From an uncultured Caryophanales bacterium (GTDB lineage: Bacteria; Bacillota_I; Bacilli_A; RF39; UBA660): DNA of 17,031 nt. Where the stretch lies: positions 1 through 17,031 of the forward strand of contig CAMVMQ010000012.1 of the NCBI GenBank assembly GCA_947168625.1, in the 5' to 3' direction. Position 1 is the stretch's first letter; the number at the start of each line of letters is the position of its first letter. Below are positions 1 to 7,024 of this stretch, piece after piece. The notes beneath the pieces are model-generated. The model saw only the letters and a program-made list of their open reading frames with translations. It was not told the DNA's origin and searched no databases. Both the position numbers and the translations under genes were made by a program.

Positions 1-5
1 TTCAT
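1..5 (-). CDS. Start of a gene running off the window (probably an aminoacyl-tRNA synthetase)
   Basis: Only the ATG and two further bases are inside the window. A good ribosome site (AAGGAAG) lies just upstream at about positions 9-17, and a T-box leader precedes it, so a T-box-regulated gene starts here. In Bacillus the genes after rel and dtd are hisS and aspS; the T-box features fit tRNA-Asp best. The identity is inference from context, as no coding sequence is visible. Confidence 0.5.
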
Positions 6-181
6 TTTTCTTCCTTCTTTCTATAAATAAAAGCACATTAAAGAAATATATAAGGACGAGATATATCCCGCGGTGCCACCTTATTTCACTTAACGTGCTC
101 TTGAGTAAGTATTTATCGGTACTTAGCCGTTCTATTTTTTTTACTATTTGTCACTAATAGCTATAGAAATTTTTTTCGTTC
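6..181 (-). promoter_or_regulatory. T-box riboswitch leader, very short Stem I, probably sensing tRNA-Asp
   Basis: The T-box core GGTGGCACCGCGG lies at 68-80, with the matching CGTCC 3' strand at about 54-58. Stem I is tiny: TTCTAT/ATAGAA arms enclose CTATT/AATAG around the loop AGTGACA, with no room for the usual distal T-loop region. A Stem III (TAAGTA/TACTTA) follows. A 10-bp helix pairs 90-99 with 32-41 and is followed by a U-rich stretch (TTTATTTATAG), a possible terminator. The antiterminator bulge reads UGGC, which would pair with a tRNA ending in G73; with GAC in the loop this points to tRNA-Asp. His tRNA has C73 and would fit less well. The class is clear; the tRNA assignment is inference. 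Confidence 0.9.
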
Positions 182-187
182 ATATTT

Positions 188-216
188 ATTATATAATTTA
201 TATATATTTGTGTCAA
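188..216 (-). promoter_or_regulatory. SigA-type promoter of the T-box leader
   Basis: A perfect TTGACA (211-216) and a perfect TATAAT (188-193) are separated by 17 bp. Transcription would start near 181, giving a leader of about 175 nt before the ATG at 5. Confidence 0.85.
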
Positions 217-238
217 TTCAAAATATTATTATTTTGAA
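217..238 (-). terminator. Possible weak terminator hairpin after dtd
   Basis: A 9-bp inverted repeat (TTCAAAATA/TATTTTGAA, 4-nt loop) lies 56 nt past the dtd stop. It is AT-only apart from one pair and has no T-run after it, and it abuts the next -35 element. It may only weakly separate the dtd transcript from the T-box gene. Confidence 0.3.
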
Positions 239-293
239 AAAATATAATAAAGAAAAGAAATTCTATAAATAGATAAAAATCATCAATAATTGA

Positions 294-731
294 CTATTTT
301 TCTAAGATTATAGAAATAGGTCCATCATTCAATAGACTAACCTTCATATCAGCGCCAAAAATGCCTGTTTCTGTGTGTATATTCTTTTCTTTTAATTTAG
401 TATTAAATTCATCATATAATTTAATTGATTGCTCTCCTGGCATGGCTTTTATATATGATGGTCTATTTCCTTTTGAAGCATCGGCATATAATGTAAACTG
501 ACTGACTGAAAGAATACTTCCTCCTACTTCATTTAAACTTTTATTCATTACACCATTTTCATCTTCATATATTCTTAAATTGATAATACGATTAATCATC
601 CAATCAATTTCTTTAGAAGAATCTCCATTAGTAAAACCCACAAATAGTAAAAGACCTTTTTGAATACTGCCTACTATTTTACCGTCTACTTCAACTTTAG
701 CATAATTAACTCTTTGAACTAATACTCTCAT
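294..731 (-). CDS. dtd: D-aminoacyl-tRNA deacylase
   Basis: The enzyme hydrolyses D-aminoacyl-tRNAs (and Gly-tRNA-Ala) in the cytoplasm and so proofreads amino-acid chirality. At 145 residues it has the usual family length and is full length. The signature SQFTLY is at residues 77-82 and the Gly-cisPro motif sits in NDGP at 135-138. The last position of the usual NxGPxT motif reads Ser in place of Thr, a mild change. The ATG overlaps the rel stop (TAATG), so it is the last gene of the comN-secDF-rel operon and is probably translationally coupled. The rel-dtd pair is the Bacillus arrangement. Identification is secure. Confidence 0.96.
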   Translation of the reverse strand: MRVLVQRVNYAKVEVDGKIVGSIQKGLLLFVGFTNGDSSKEIDWMINRIINLRIYEDENGVMNKSLNEVGGSILSVSQFTLYADASKGNRPSYIKAMPGEQSIKLYDEFNTKLKEKNIHTETGIFGADMKVSLLNDGPISIILEK

Positions 732-2887
732 TAATTAATCTCTCTTTCTACTTTCTTAATAAACTTAAGATTCATAAGTTCATTCATGAATTTTTCTAAT
801 TTGTCTTTATCTTCTACTAAAACAGTCATTCGATACACTTTATTATCACTTTTATTAATTGTAGTAATACTATCAATAATGATACTTAAAGCAGTTGCTT
901 TAGTAATAATATCAAGTAAATTATCATAAGCACAAGTATAAACTAGTATATCAGAAGGATATTTTTTACCAGTATTATTCCATTTAACATTAATAAGTCT
1001 TTCATCAATATCAATAATATTTTTACAAGTAGTTCTATGAATAGTTATACCACTACCCTTCGTTATATAACCAATAATAGAATCTCCATATACAGGTTTA
1101 CAACACGAACTAAAGGTTGTTTTAATATTTGATATTCCTTCAACTAAAACATCATTATTAGTGGTAATATCAACATTATGTTTTCCTTCATTAATCCTTT
1201 TAGCAGGATCTTCCTTATTATCTTCCTCTTTATATATTATTTTTATAATACTAAGAGGAGTATATTTTCCTAGTGCAATAAGCATATATAAATCATCAAT
1301 ATTATTTAATTTTAATTCATTTAAAATAATATCAATATTTTTATTAGTTAAAAAATCACTTGGATTAATATCTTCTTTTCGAAGTTCATCTTCAAAGAGA
1401 ACACTACCCTTTTCAATATTTTCATCCTTTTCCAATCTACTATAATAAGCTCTAATTTTATTTTTTGCGCCAGAAGTAGCTACAAACTTAAGCCAGTCTT
1501 TATTAGGTTTAGATGCTTTACTAGTATTTACTTTTATAATATCACCTGTATTTAAATGATAATCTAGAGGAACAATAACATCATTTACAATAGCTCCCAC
1601 TATACGATCTCCAACTTCACTATGTACTTTATAAGCAAAATCAACTGGAGTAGATCCTTTTGGTAATTCAATTACATCTCCTTTAGGAGTATAAACATAA
1701 ATAACATCATCAGTTAAGATATCATTTTTTACAGAAGTAATAAATTCTTCACTATTAGGAGTATCTTCATTTAATTCAATAATGCTTCTAAATATTTGTA
1801 ATTTCTCTTCCATAGCATCTTTTAGATTGGCATCCTTATTTTCCTTATAAGACCAATGAGAAGCAATACCATATTCAGCTATCCTATCCATTTCATAAGT
1901 TCTAATTTGTATTTCAAATAATTCCCCATCAAGACCAAACACGGTTGTATGAAGTGACTGATATAAATTTGTTTTAGGCATAGCTATATAATCTTTAAAT
2001 CTTTTTGGTACAGGTTTATATTTAGAATGAATAAGACCTAGTACTAAGTAACATTCTTCTTCAGTATCAACATATATTCGCATAGCAAGAATATCATATA
2101 TATCATTAAATGATTTCCCCTTAGATAATTTATTATAAATACTATATATACTTTTACTGCGACCTTTTATTTCATGAGAAATACCATGACCATTAAGTAA
2201 CGTTGAAACTTCATCCATCATTTCTTTAATTATATCGTCTCTTTCAGTCTTCTTTTGATTTAATTTCTCAACAATATCAAAATATGCATTTGGCTTTAAA
2301 TAACGAAGCGATAAATCCTCTAGCTCACTTTTAATCTTATATATTCCAAGTCTATGCGCAACTGGTGTAAGTATCTCTAAAGTTTCTTTTGCCTTTCTTT
2401 TTTGCTTTTCCTCTGATAAAACACTAATAGTACGCATATTATGAAGACGATCAGCAAGTTTAATAATAATCACCCTAACATCTTCCGATAATCCTACAAG
2501 TATCTTTCTCTGATAAGCTGCTGATGCTTCAGAATCAGAAGTAAAATTAAGACGATTAATTTTTGTTACACCATCTACTAGTAATGCCACTTCTTTCCCA
2601 AATAACTTCTCTATTTCTTCTTTTGAAGAATCGCAATCTTCAATAGTATCGTGAAGAAGTGCAGCAGCCATACAGGGAGCATCAGCATTTATTTCTGTCA
2701 AAATTAAGGCAACATTTAATGGATGGAGAATATAATCATCACCAGATATTCTCTTCTGACCAAAATGTTTTTTCTCAGCATAATCATAAGCTCTTTTTAT
2801 TAAATCAATATCTTCAGGATTATCATTATAAGTCTTAAACTTATTAATTAAATCATCGATTGTCAAATCAATAGTTCCATTATTCAT
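731..2887 (-). CDS. rel: Bifunctional (p)ppGpp synthetase/hydrolase, RelA/SpoT family
   Basis: This cytoplasmic stringent-response enzyme makes (p)ppGpp from GTP/GDP and ATP on starved ribosomes and also hydrolyses it. The 718 residues carry the full long-Rel set in order. The HD hydrolase domain has R46, H55, H79-D80, E83-D84 and N150, all conserved, so hydrolysis should be active. The synthetase domain has RFKD at 296-299 (the RxKD form typical of bifunctional Rel) and EIQIRT at 325-330. A TGS domain spans about 394-456, a conserved-Cys region with SCCKP lies near 590-625, and an ACT domain lies at the C-terminus. A GGTG ribosome site precedes the ATG, 17 nt after secDF. Relative to Bacillus, recJ and apt are missing between secDF and rel. 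Confidence 0.97.
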   Translation of the reverse strand: MNNGTIDLTIDDLINKFKTYNDNPEDIDLIKRAYDYAEKKHFGQKRISGDDYILHPLNVALILTEINADAPCMAAALLHDTIEDCDSSKEEIEKLFGKEVALLVDGVTKINRLNFTSDSEASAAYQRKILVGLSEDVRVIIIKLADRLHNMRTISVLSEEKQKRKAKETLEILTPVAHRLGIYKIKSELEDLSLRYLKPNAYFDIVEKLNQKKTERDDIIKEMMDEVSTLLNGHGISHEIKGRSKSIYSIYNKLSKGKSFNDIYDILAMRIYVDTEEECYLVLGLIHSKYKPVPKRFKDYIAMPKTNLYQSLHTTVFGLDGELFEIQIRTYEMDRIAEYGIASHWSYKENKDANLKDAMEEKLQIFRSIIELNEDTPNSEEFITSVKNDILTDDVIYVYTPKGDVIELPKGSTPVDFAYKVHSEVGDRIVGAIVNDVIVPLDYHLNTGDIIKVNTSKASKPNKDWLKFVATSGAKNKIRAYYSRLEKDENIEKGSVLFEDELRKEDINPSDFLTNKNIDIILNELKLNNIDDLYMLIALGKYTPLSIIKIIYKEEDNKEDPAKRINEGKHNVDITTNNDVLVEGISNIKTTFSSCCKPVYGDSIIGYITKGSGITIHRTTCKNIIDIDERLINVKWNNTGKKYPSDILVYTCAYDNLLDIITKATALSIIIDSITTINKSDNKVYRMTVLVEDKDKLEKFMNELMNLKFIKKVEREIN

Positions 2888-2904
2888 TTAAAACACCAAT
2901 CCTT

Positions 2905-5181
2905 TTAGCAGTTAATACCCTTAATTCGTATTTCTTCTGCTTCTTCGCTTTTCTTTTCTTTTTTTGGTTTCTTTATATTATGTTCCTCTAGTAAAAGCCA
3001 TAAATTGTTAGAAATAAATATTGAAGAAAATAATCCGGCAATAAAACCTACTAATAATGCAATATTAAAGTTAATAATTTCATTAGCCCCAAATATAATA
3101 AGAGATATTACTGGCATAATAGTAGTAAGAGTAGTTATAATTGATCTAAATAAAGTAAGTCGAACTGAATTATTTACAACATTCTTTAATTCTTCTTTGT
3201 TAACCTTCTTATTATAATTTTTTCTAATCATATCAAAGGTAACAATAGTATCATTAATCGAATAACCAATAATAGTCAGAATAGCCGCTATAAAAATACT
3301 ATTAATCTCTATCTTAAATATTCCAAAGAAGATAATTGTTATAAGTATATCATGTAAAAGAGCAATTATACCTGATATTGCATAATTAAATTTAAATCTT
3401 AAGCTTACGTAAACAATAATACCAAGAATAGCAATTAATAAAGCAATAATAGCATTCTTAATAAGTTCTGTTTTAACCATATCAGATACCACATAAATAT
3501 CTGATTCAGCATGATATTTTTCTTCAAGTGTATTCGTTAATTCTTTTATTTCCTCTTTATCTAATTTTTCAGAAATTACAATACTTTGAGTGTCTTTTCC
3601 TTTCTTCCTTTTAATAATATTATAATTATCTAAGCTAACATTTTTACTCGTATTAATTGTAATATTAGTTCCTCCAGTAAAATCAACAGCAAAATTATAT
3701 CCTTTAAATACAGTATAGAATGTTCCAAGAACAATAATAGAAGTTACACCAATTAAAAGAAGTTTCCTACCCTTTACAAAATCAATTTTCTTAAAAGGTA
3801 CTCTAATCTCTTTAGCAGGTATAATCTTTTTCTTAGGTAAACCAATAAAAAATAACGAATGTCCATTAAATACATCACTTTTAGCAAATAATAAGGTAAT
3901 GTTTTTAGCTAAAAATACAAGTATTAAAATTGTCAATACAATATTTATAATAAGCATAGTAGCAAAACCTTTTACGCTAGACTGACCAAATATAAAGAGA
4001 ATTATTGCAACAATAAATGTCGTAATATTAGCGTCAATAATACTAGACAAACTGTCCTTATTACCTAGAGCTACAGCCTCTTTAAGTTGGTTACCAATCT
4101 TTAACTGATCTTTTATTCTCTCAAAAGATATTACGCTAGCGTCCACAGCCATACCAATACCTAGTAGCATTGCTGCTATGCCAGGAAGAGTAAGTGTACC
4201 ATTAATTAGATAAAAAACTAAGAATGATAGCATCGTGTATAATGATAGTGCAGCTGAAGCAATTAAACCACTAAAACGATAAAGTACGATCAAAGTTAAA
4301 AATACTAAAGATAATCCAATTACTCCCGCTATTAAAGTCTTAGATAGAGAATTTTCTCCATATGAAGCTTCAACAGTATGTGAAGATATTTCATTTAATT
4401 TAGTTGGAAGAGAACCTGAATTAATAAGTTCTACTAAAGATTTTGCTTCTTCAGTAGTGAAATTTCCAGAAATAATTACATCTGATGAGAAAGCACTTTC
4501 TACTCTAGCAGCACTTAAACATCTTGATGATGACAAGGAACCACATTTATCTTTTTCCTTATAGTAAGAATCAACTTCAGGATTATAATCAAGCCAAATA
4601 ACTATAACATTATTTGTCATATCCTTAACTTTACTTGTAACTTCATAAAATGTATCTTTATCCTTAATTGGAAGACTAACAGCAGGACGTCCATATTGAT
4701 CCTGACTTACCTTAACACTTCCTCCTAATACATCAGCAGTCATAAGTAAATTATCGTTAGCATCTCTAAATGATAAAGATGCAGTCGAAGATATCACATC
4801 TCTTGCTTCATCTTCATTAGTAACTCCCGCCAAAGCAATACGTATTCTATTATCATCTTCAATAGCAATCTCTGGCTCATTTACACCTAATATATCTACT
4901 CTCTTTAAAATTGCTTTATAAGTATTATAAACCATATCATAAGTTAACTTACTATCTTTTTCTAGGGGTTCTATTTCATATAAAACTTCAAAACCTCCTT
5001 GAAGATCTAAGCCATAATTTATATTTTTAAAGATAGGTATGCAAAAATATCCACTTACAAACATTACTATTAATAAAAGAAGGCTTCCTACTGCTACTTT
5101 CAGTTTATTATTTTTTAATATCAATAATAAGACAACACACATTACAAAAATTACACCTAATATAATTAAAACTGTTTTCAT
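2905..5181 (-). CDS. secDF: SecDF fusion, protein translocase accessory subunit
   Basis: SecD and SecF fused in one 758-residue membrane protein, as in Bacillus; it uses the proton motive force to help SecYEG finish export. The SecD hallmark GLDLQGG is at residues 57-63, followed by an extracytoplasmic P1-type domain and a membrane block containing GIGMAVDASV. The SecF half begins with the AVDFTGG signature near residue 500 and ends in a basic and acidic tail (KKPKKEKK). One oddity is two hydrophobic segments before GLDLQGG (about 4-22 and 28-50), where Bacillus SecDF has one. The start has a GAGG ribosome site, so the extra segment is probably real. The ATG directly follows the comN stop. 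Confidence 0.96.
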   Translation of the reverse strand: MKTVLIILGVIFVMCVVLLLILKNNKLKVAVGSLLLLIVMFVSGYFCIPIFKNINYGLDLQGGFEVLYEIEPLEKDSKLTYDMVYNTYKAILKRVDILGVNEPEIAIEDDNRIRIALAGVTNEDEARDVISSTASLSFRDANDNLLMTADVLGGSVKVSQDQYGRPAVSLPIKDKDTFYEVTSKVKDMTNNVIVIWLDYNPEVDSYYKEKDKCGSLSSSRCLSAARVESAFSSDVIISGNFTTEEAKSLVELINSGSLPTKLNEISSHTVEASYGENSLSKTLIAGVIGLSLVFLTLIVLYRFSGLIASAALSLYTMLSFLVFYLINGTLTLPGIAAMLLGIGMAVDASVISFERIKDQLKIGNQLKEAVALGNKDSLSSIIDANITTFIVAIILFIFGQSSVKGFATMLIINIVLTILILVFLAKNITLLFAKSDVFNGHSLFFIGLPKKKIIPAKEIRVPFKKIDFVKGRKLLLIGVTSIIVLGTFYTVFKGYNFAVDFTGGTNITINTSKNVSLDNYNIIKRKKGKDTQSIVISEKLDKEEIKELTNTLEEKYHAESDIYVVSDMVKTELIKNAIIALLIAILGIIVYVSLRFKFNYAISGIIALLHDILITIIFFGIFKIEINSIFIAAILTIIGYSINDTIVTFDMIRKNYNKKVNKEELKNVVNNSVRLTLFRSIITTLTTIMPVISLIIFGANEIINFNIALLVGFIAGLFSSIFISNNLWLLLEEHNIKKPKKEKKSEEAEEIRIKGINC

Positions 5182-5427
5182 TTATTTTTCCTCTACTTTC
5201 ATTAAATTTTTAGTGTATAAGTCTACTTTTTTTATATCAATGCAAATTATATCATTAACCATTTCTGATATAGTTAGATTAAAAGCTTTAGCCCATTTGT
5301 TTATTTTTAAATAATTCCATATATTTATCTTTTTAATATAAGGATATTCTTTTTTTATTAATCTTAACTTAACTTTAAAAGCAGCATCTAGTGCTTTATA
5401 TAGTTGTTCTTCTGATTGATATTCCAC
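5182..5427 (-). CDS. comN: ComN-like post-transcriptional regulator family protein
   Basis: This 81-residue protein resembles the small family that includes Bacillus ComN (YrzD), which lies directly upstream of secDF in Bacillus. ComN acts on the comE competence mRNA at the pole and septum. Visible similarities are the central IWNYLK segment and the SEMVNDI stretch near residues 54-60. Translation starts at GTG behind a GGTGAT ribosome site 4 nt upstream. It is the first gene after a good promoter and its stop abuts the secDF ATG. Family assignment rests on short motifs plus gene order; the target RNA in this organism is unknown. Confidence 0.75.
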   Translation of the reverse strand: MEYQSEEQLYKALDAAFKVKLRLIKKEYPYIKKINIWNYLKINKWAKAFNLTISEMVNDIICIDIKKVDLYTKNLMKVEEK

Positions 5428-5443
5428 TTAAATCACCATATTA

Positions 5444-5472
5444 ATTATACTAAACTATTTAATTAAAGTCTA
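5444..5472 (-). promoter_or_regulatory. SigA-type promoter of the comN-secDF-rel-dtd operon
   Basis: TATAAT (5444-5449) is 17 bp from TAGACT (5467-5472, four of six matches to TTGACA). It is the only good promoter seen upstream of the four-gene run, which has gaps of 17 nt or less. Confidence 0.7.
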
Positions 5473-5500
5473 CTATTAAAAAGAAAAATATTAATGATTA

Positions 5501-5528
5501 AAAAAAATAGCAGCTATTTTTCTGCTAC
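5501..5528 (-). terminator. Rho-independent terminator after the XRE regulator
   Basis: On the minus strand GTAGCAG pairs with CTGCTAT across an 8-nt loop, followed by seven T residues (5501-5507). The 5' arm overlaps the stop codon of the XRE gene. It closes the sporulation transcript before the comN promoter. Confidence 0.85.
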
Positions 5529-5788
5529 TCTTTTTTGTTATCGTCAAGTATTCTTTTGCTAAATAATAATTCTATATCAATATCGAGTGCATAAGCAATG
5601 TTACTTACTGCCTCTAAAGAGAAGTTCTTTTTACTATTCGGAGCCTCTATTCTTCTTATAAATTCATGCGAATATTCAGTCTTTTCAGCAAGTTCTGCTT
5701 GCGTCATTTTCTTCTCTTTTCGATAATACTTAATATTTTTTGCGATTAATTCATATACATCATAATGCTTTGATATTCTCTTGTTCAT
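5525..5788 (-). CDS. Small XRE-family DNA-binding regulator
   Basis: This 87-residue protein is essentially one Cro/C1-type helix-turn-helix. The pattern MTQAELAEKT at about residues 28-37, followed by SHEFIRRIE at 40-48, is the HTH, and ALDIDIELLF closes the domain. No sensor or enzyme domain is attached. It lies 85 nt after the sigF-like gene on the same strand and ends in a terminator, so it may be the last gene of the sporulation transcript or have its own promoter. An imperfect palindrome in the gap could be its operator. The ribosome site GGTGAT fits the ATG. Its regulatory target is unknown. Confidence 0.85.
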   Translation of the reverse strand: MNKRISKHYDVYELIAKNIKYYRKEKKMTQAELAEKTEYSHEFIRRIEAPNSKKNFSLEAVSNIAYALDIDIELLFSKRILDDNKKE

Positions 5789-5833
5789 CGTACATCACCT
5801 TAAATTCATTGTCTCACAAAATAGAATATTTTT

Positions 5834-5854
5834 ATGTAAACCATTTGGTTACAT
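5834..5854. repeat. Imperfect palindrome between sigF-like gene and XRE gene
   Basis: AACCA-TT-TGGTT is a perfect 12-bp dyad, extended by ATGT/ACAT with one unpaired A. On the minus strand no T-run follows it; on the plus strand only a loose T-rich stretch does. It lies 46 nt upstream of the XRE start, where an autoregulatory operator would be expected. It could equally be a hairpin that stabilises the sigF mRNA end. Confidence 0.5.
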
Positions 5855-5873
5855 TTCTATATTTTATGCTTAT

Positions 5874-6542
5874 TTATGCCACATTTTGGTAATTATTTCT
5901 TATCCTTTTTAAGACCTTCTTCTCTGTCCTTGAGACATCAACCTGATGAGTACCAAGTAATTTAGATACCTCGCTTTGAGTCTTATCCTCAAAAAAACGT
6001 AAATAGATAAGTTTCCTTTCAAGAGGAGATAAATTATTAATCTCTTCTTTTAAATACAAATAATCCATTTTATCATAATCTCTTTTGTCACTGATAGTAT
6101 CAATAAGCGAAATCTCCTTACCATCATCATTAATAATTCGATCTAAGCTATCAATATTCTCCATTGCATTTAATATTGATTCAACATCAAAAGGATGCAT
6201 ATCAGTAGCAAGTGCAATCTCCATATTTGTCGGTTCTCGCATTAGTATTTGACACAATCTATTTCTAGCTTTAATTATTCTTTGATAAATTTTAATACTC
6301 TCACTACTTATCTTAAGTGGTCTACTGGTGTTAACATAGGAGTATATTTCTCCATATATCCATTTATAGGCATAAGTTGAAAACTTTACGCTTTTATCTT
6401 TTTTATACTTATCATATGCCTTCATAAGTCCAATCACTCCAACTTGATATAAGTCTTCCGTACTATATCCTTTAAAATAATTATTAATAATTCCATATAT
6501 CAAATTACTACAAGAAGAAATAATATCTTCATATTTATTCAA
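5874..6542 (-). CDS. sigF: Sporulation sigma factor, SigF/SigG type
   Basis: This 222-residue sigma-70 family protein directs RNA polymerase to early forespore promoters if it is SigF. Region 2 contains the STEDLYQVGVIGLMKA segment (from residue 26) and FSTYA. Region 3 follows, and region 4 carries TQSEVSKLLG and QVDVSRTEKKVL, very close to the QVQVSRLEKKIL helix of Bacillus SigF/SigG. It is shorter at the N-terminus than Bacillus SigF (255 residues). The start is TTG behind AAAGGATG at good spacing; the nearby ATG is out of frame. The dacF-spoIIAA-sigma order supports SigF over SigG. SpoIIAB, which should lie just upstream, is absent. Confidence 0.8.
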   Translation of the reverse strand: MNKYEDIISSCSNLIYGIINNYFKGYSTEDLYQVGVIGLMKAYDKYKKDKSVKFSTYAYKWIYGEIYSYVNTSRPLKISSESIKIYQRIIKARNRLCQILMREPTNMEIALATDMHPFDVESILNAMENIDSLDRIINDDGKEISLIDTISDKRDYDKMDYLYLKEEINNLSPLERKLIYLRFFEDKTQSEVSKLLGTHQVDVSRTEKKVLKRIRNNYQNVA

Positions 6543-6544
6543 TC

Positions 6545-6853
6545 TTAAATCATCCTTTCAAATAACTCATAAGCATCATATTCTCTATCTATTCGAGGAA
6601 TACCCCTTAATAACTTCTTAGAGATATTATATTTATCACAAAGAATAATCTTACCTTTAGTACTTTTAAACTTCTTATAAATACTATTCAAATACTTGAT
6701 ACAATAACTATCTATAGAATACATATTGTCTATATTTAAGACAATGAATTTAAAGTCTTTTAGATCTAATACTTTAACAGTATTAATATTTAAATCACCC
6801 CTTATTCTCACAAAAAGAATCCCCTTACTAAATTCCATGTTAGTTTTAAGCAT
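6545..6853 (-). CDS. spoIIAA: Divergent SpoIIAA-like anti-anti-sigma factor (STAS domain)
   Basis: This is a 102-residue single STAS domain. In Bacillus, SpoIIAA frees SigF by binding the anti-sigma kinase SpoIIAB, which in turn phosphorylates a Ser in the DSSG loop. Here the loop reads D48-S49-Y50-C51, so the phosphorylatable Ser is kept but the next Ser-Gly is replaced. I placed the start at ATG 6853, 7 nt after GGGAGGTG; the in-frame GTG at 6862 lies inside that ribosome site. The gene ends two bases before the TTG of the sigma gene, with no room for spoIIAB. Sequence similarity is low, so the call leans on fold pattern and gene order. Confidence 0.72.
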   Translation of the reverse strand: MLKTNMEFSKGILFVRIRGDLNINTVKVLDLKDFKFIVLNIDNMYSIDSYCIKYLNSIYKKFKSTKGKIILCDKYNISKKLLRGIPRIDREYDAYELFERMI

Positions 6854-6882
6854 ACTTTTCACCTCCCTATAAATTTATCACT

Positions 6883-6937
6883 TTTATAATAAGCAATGTT
6901 GCTTTTCGACAAAACTAGATAAAATATTCATTCGACA
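6883..6937 (-). promoter_or_regulatory. spoIIAA-sigF promoter with two Spo0A boxes
   Basis: Two exact copies of the Spo0A core TGTCGAA occur on the minus strand, at 6931-6937 and 6905-6911. The second, in the context TTTTGTCGAAA, overlaps a -35-like TTGTCG (6907-6912) that is 18 bp from TATAAA (6883-6888). A Spo0A box over the -35 region is the layout of Spo0A-activated SigA promoters such as spoIIG, whereas Bacillus spoIIA uses SigH. The perfect dyad AAGCAA-TG-TTGCTT (6891-6904) fills the spacer. Spo0A itself is not in this window. Confidence 0.7.
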
Positions 6938-6948
6938 TATTTAGTCAT

Positions 6949-6970
6949 AAAAAAAGAAGCTATTGCTCCT
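6949..6970 (-). terminator. Rho-independent terminator after dacF
   Basis: AGGAGC and GCTTCT pair around an AATA loop, one pair being G-T, followed by seven T residues. It lies about 55 nt past the dacF stop and 12 nt before the first Spo0A box, so dacF and spoIIAA-sigF are at least partly separate transcripts. Confidence 0.8.
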
Positions 6971-7024
6971 CTACTAACTATATACAACATTAATTATTTA
7001 AATTTTCAAAATTTTTAAAAAAAG

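Noticed and set aside
1161..1445. Plus-strand ORFs inside rel, and similar ones in secDF, dacF, the FAD gene and the DUF6273-like gene
   Set aside because: They are opposite-strand shadows of clearly identified genes, with hydrophobic or low-complexity translations and no ribosome sites.
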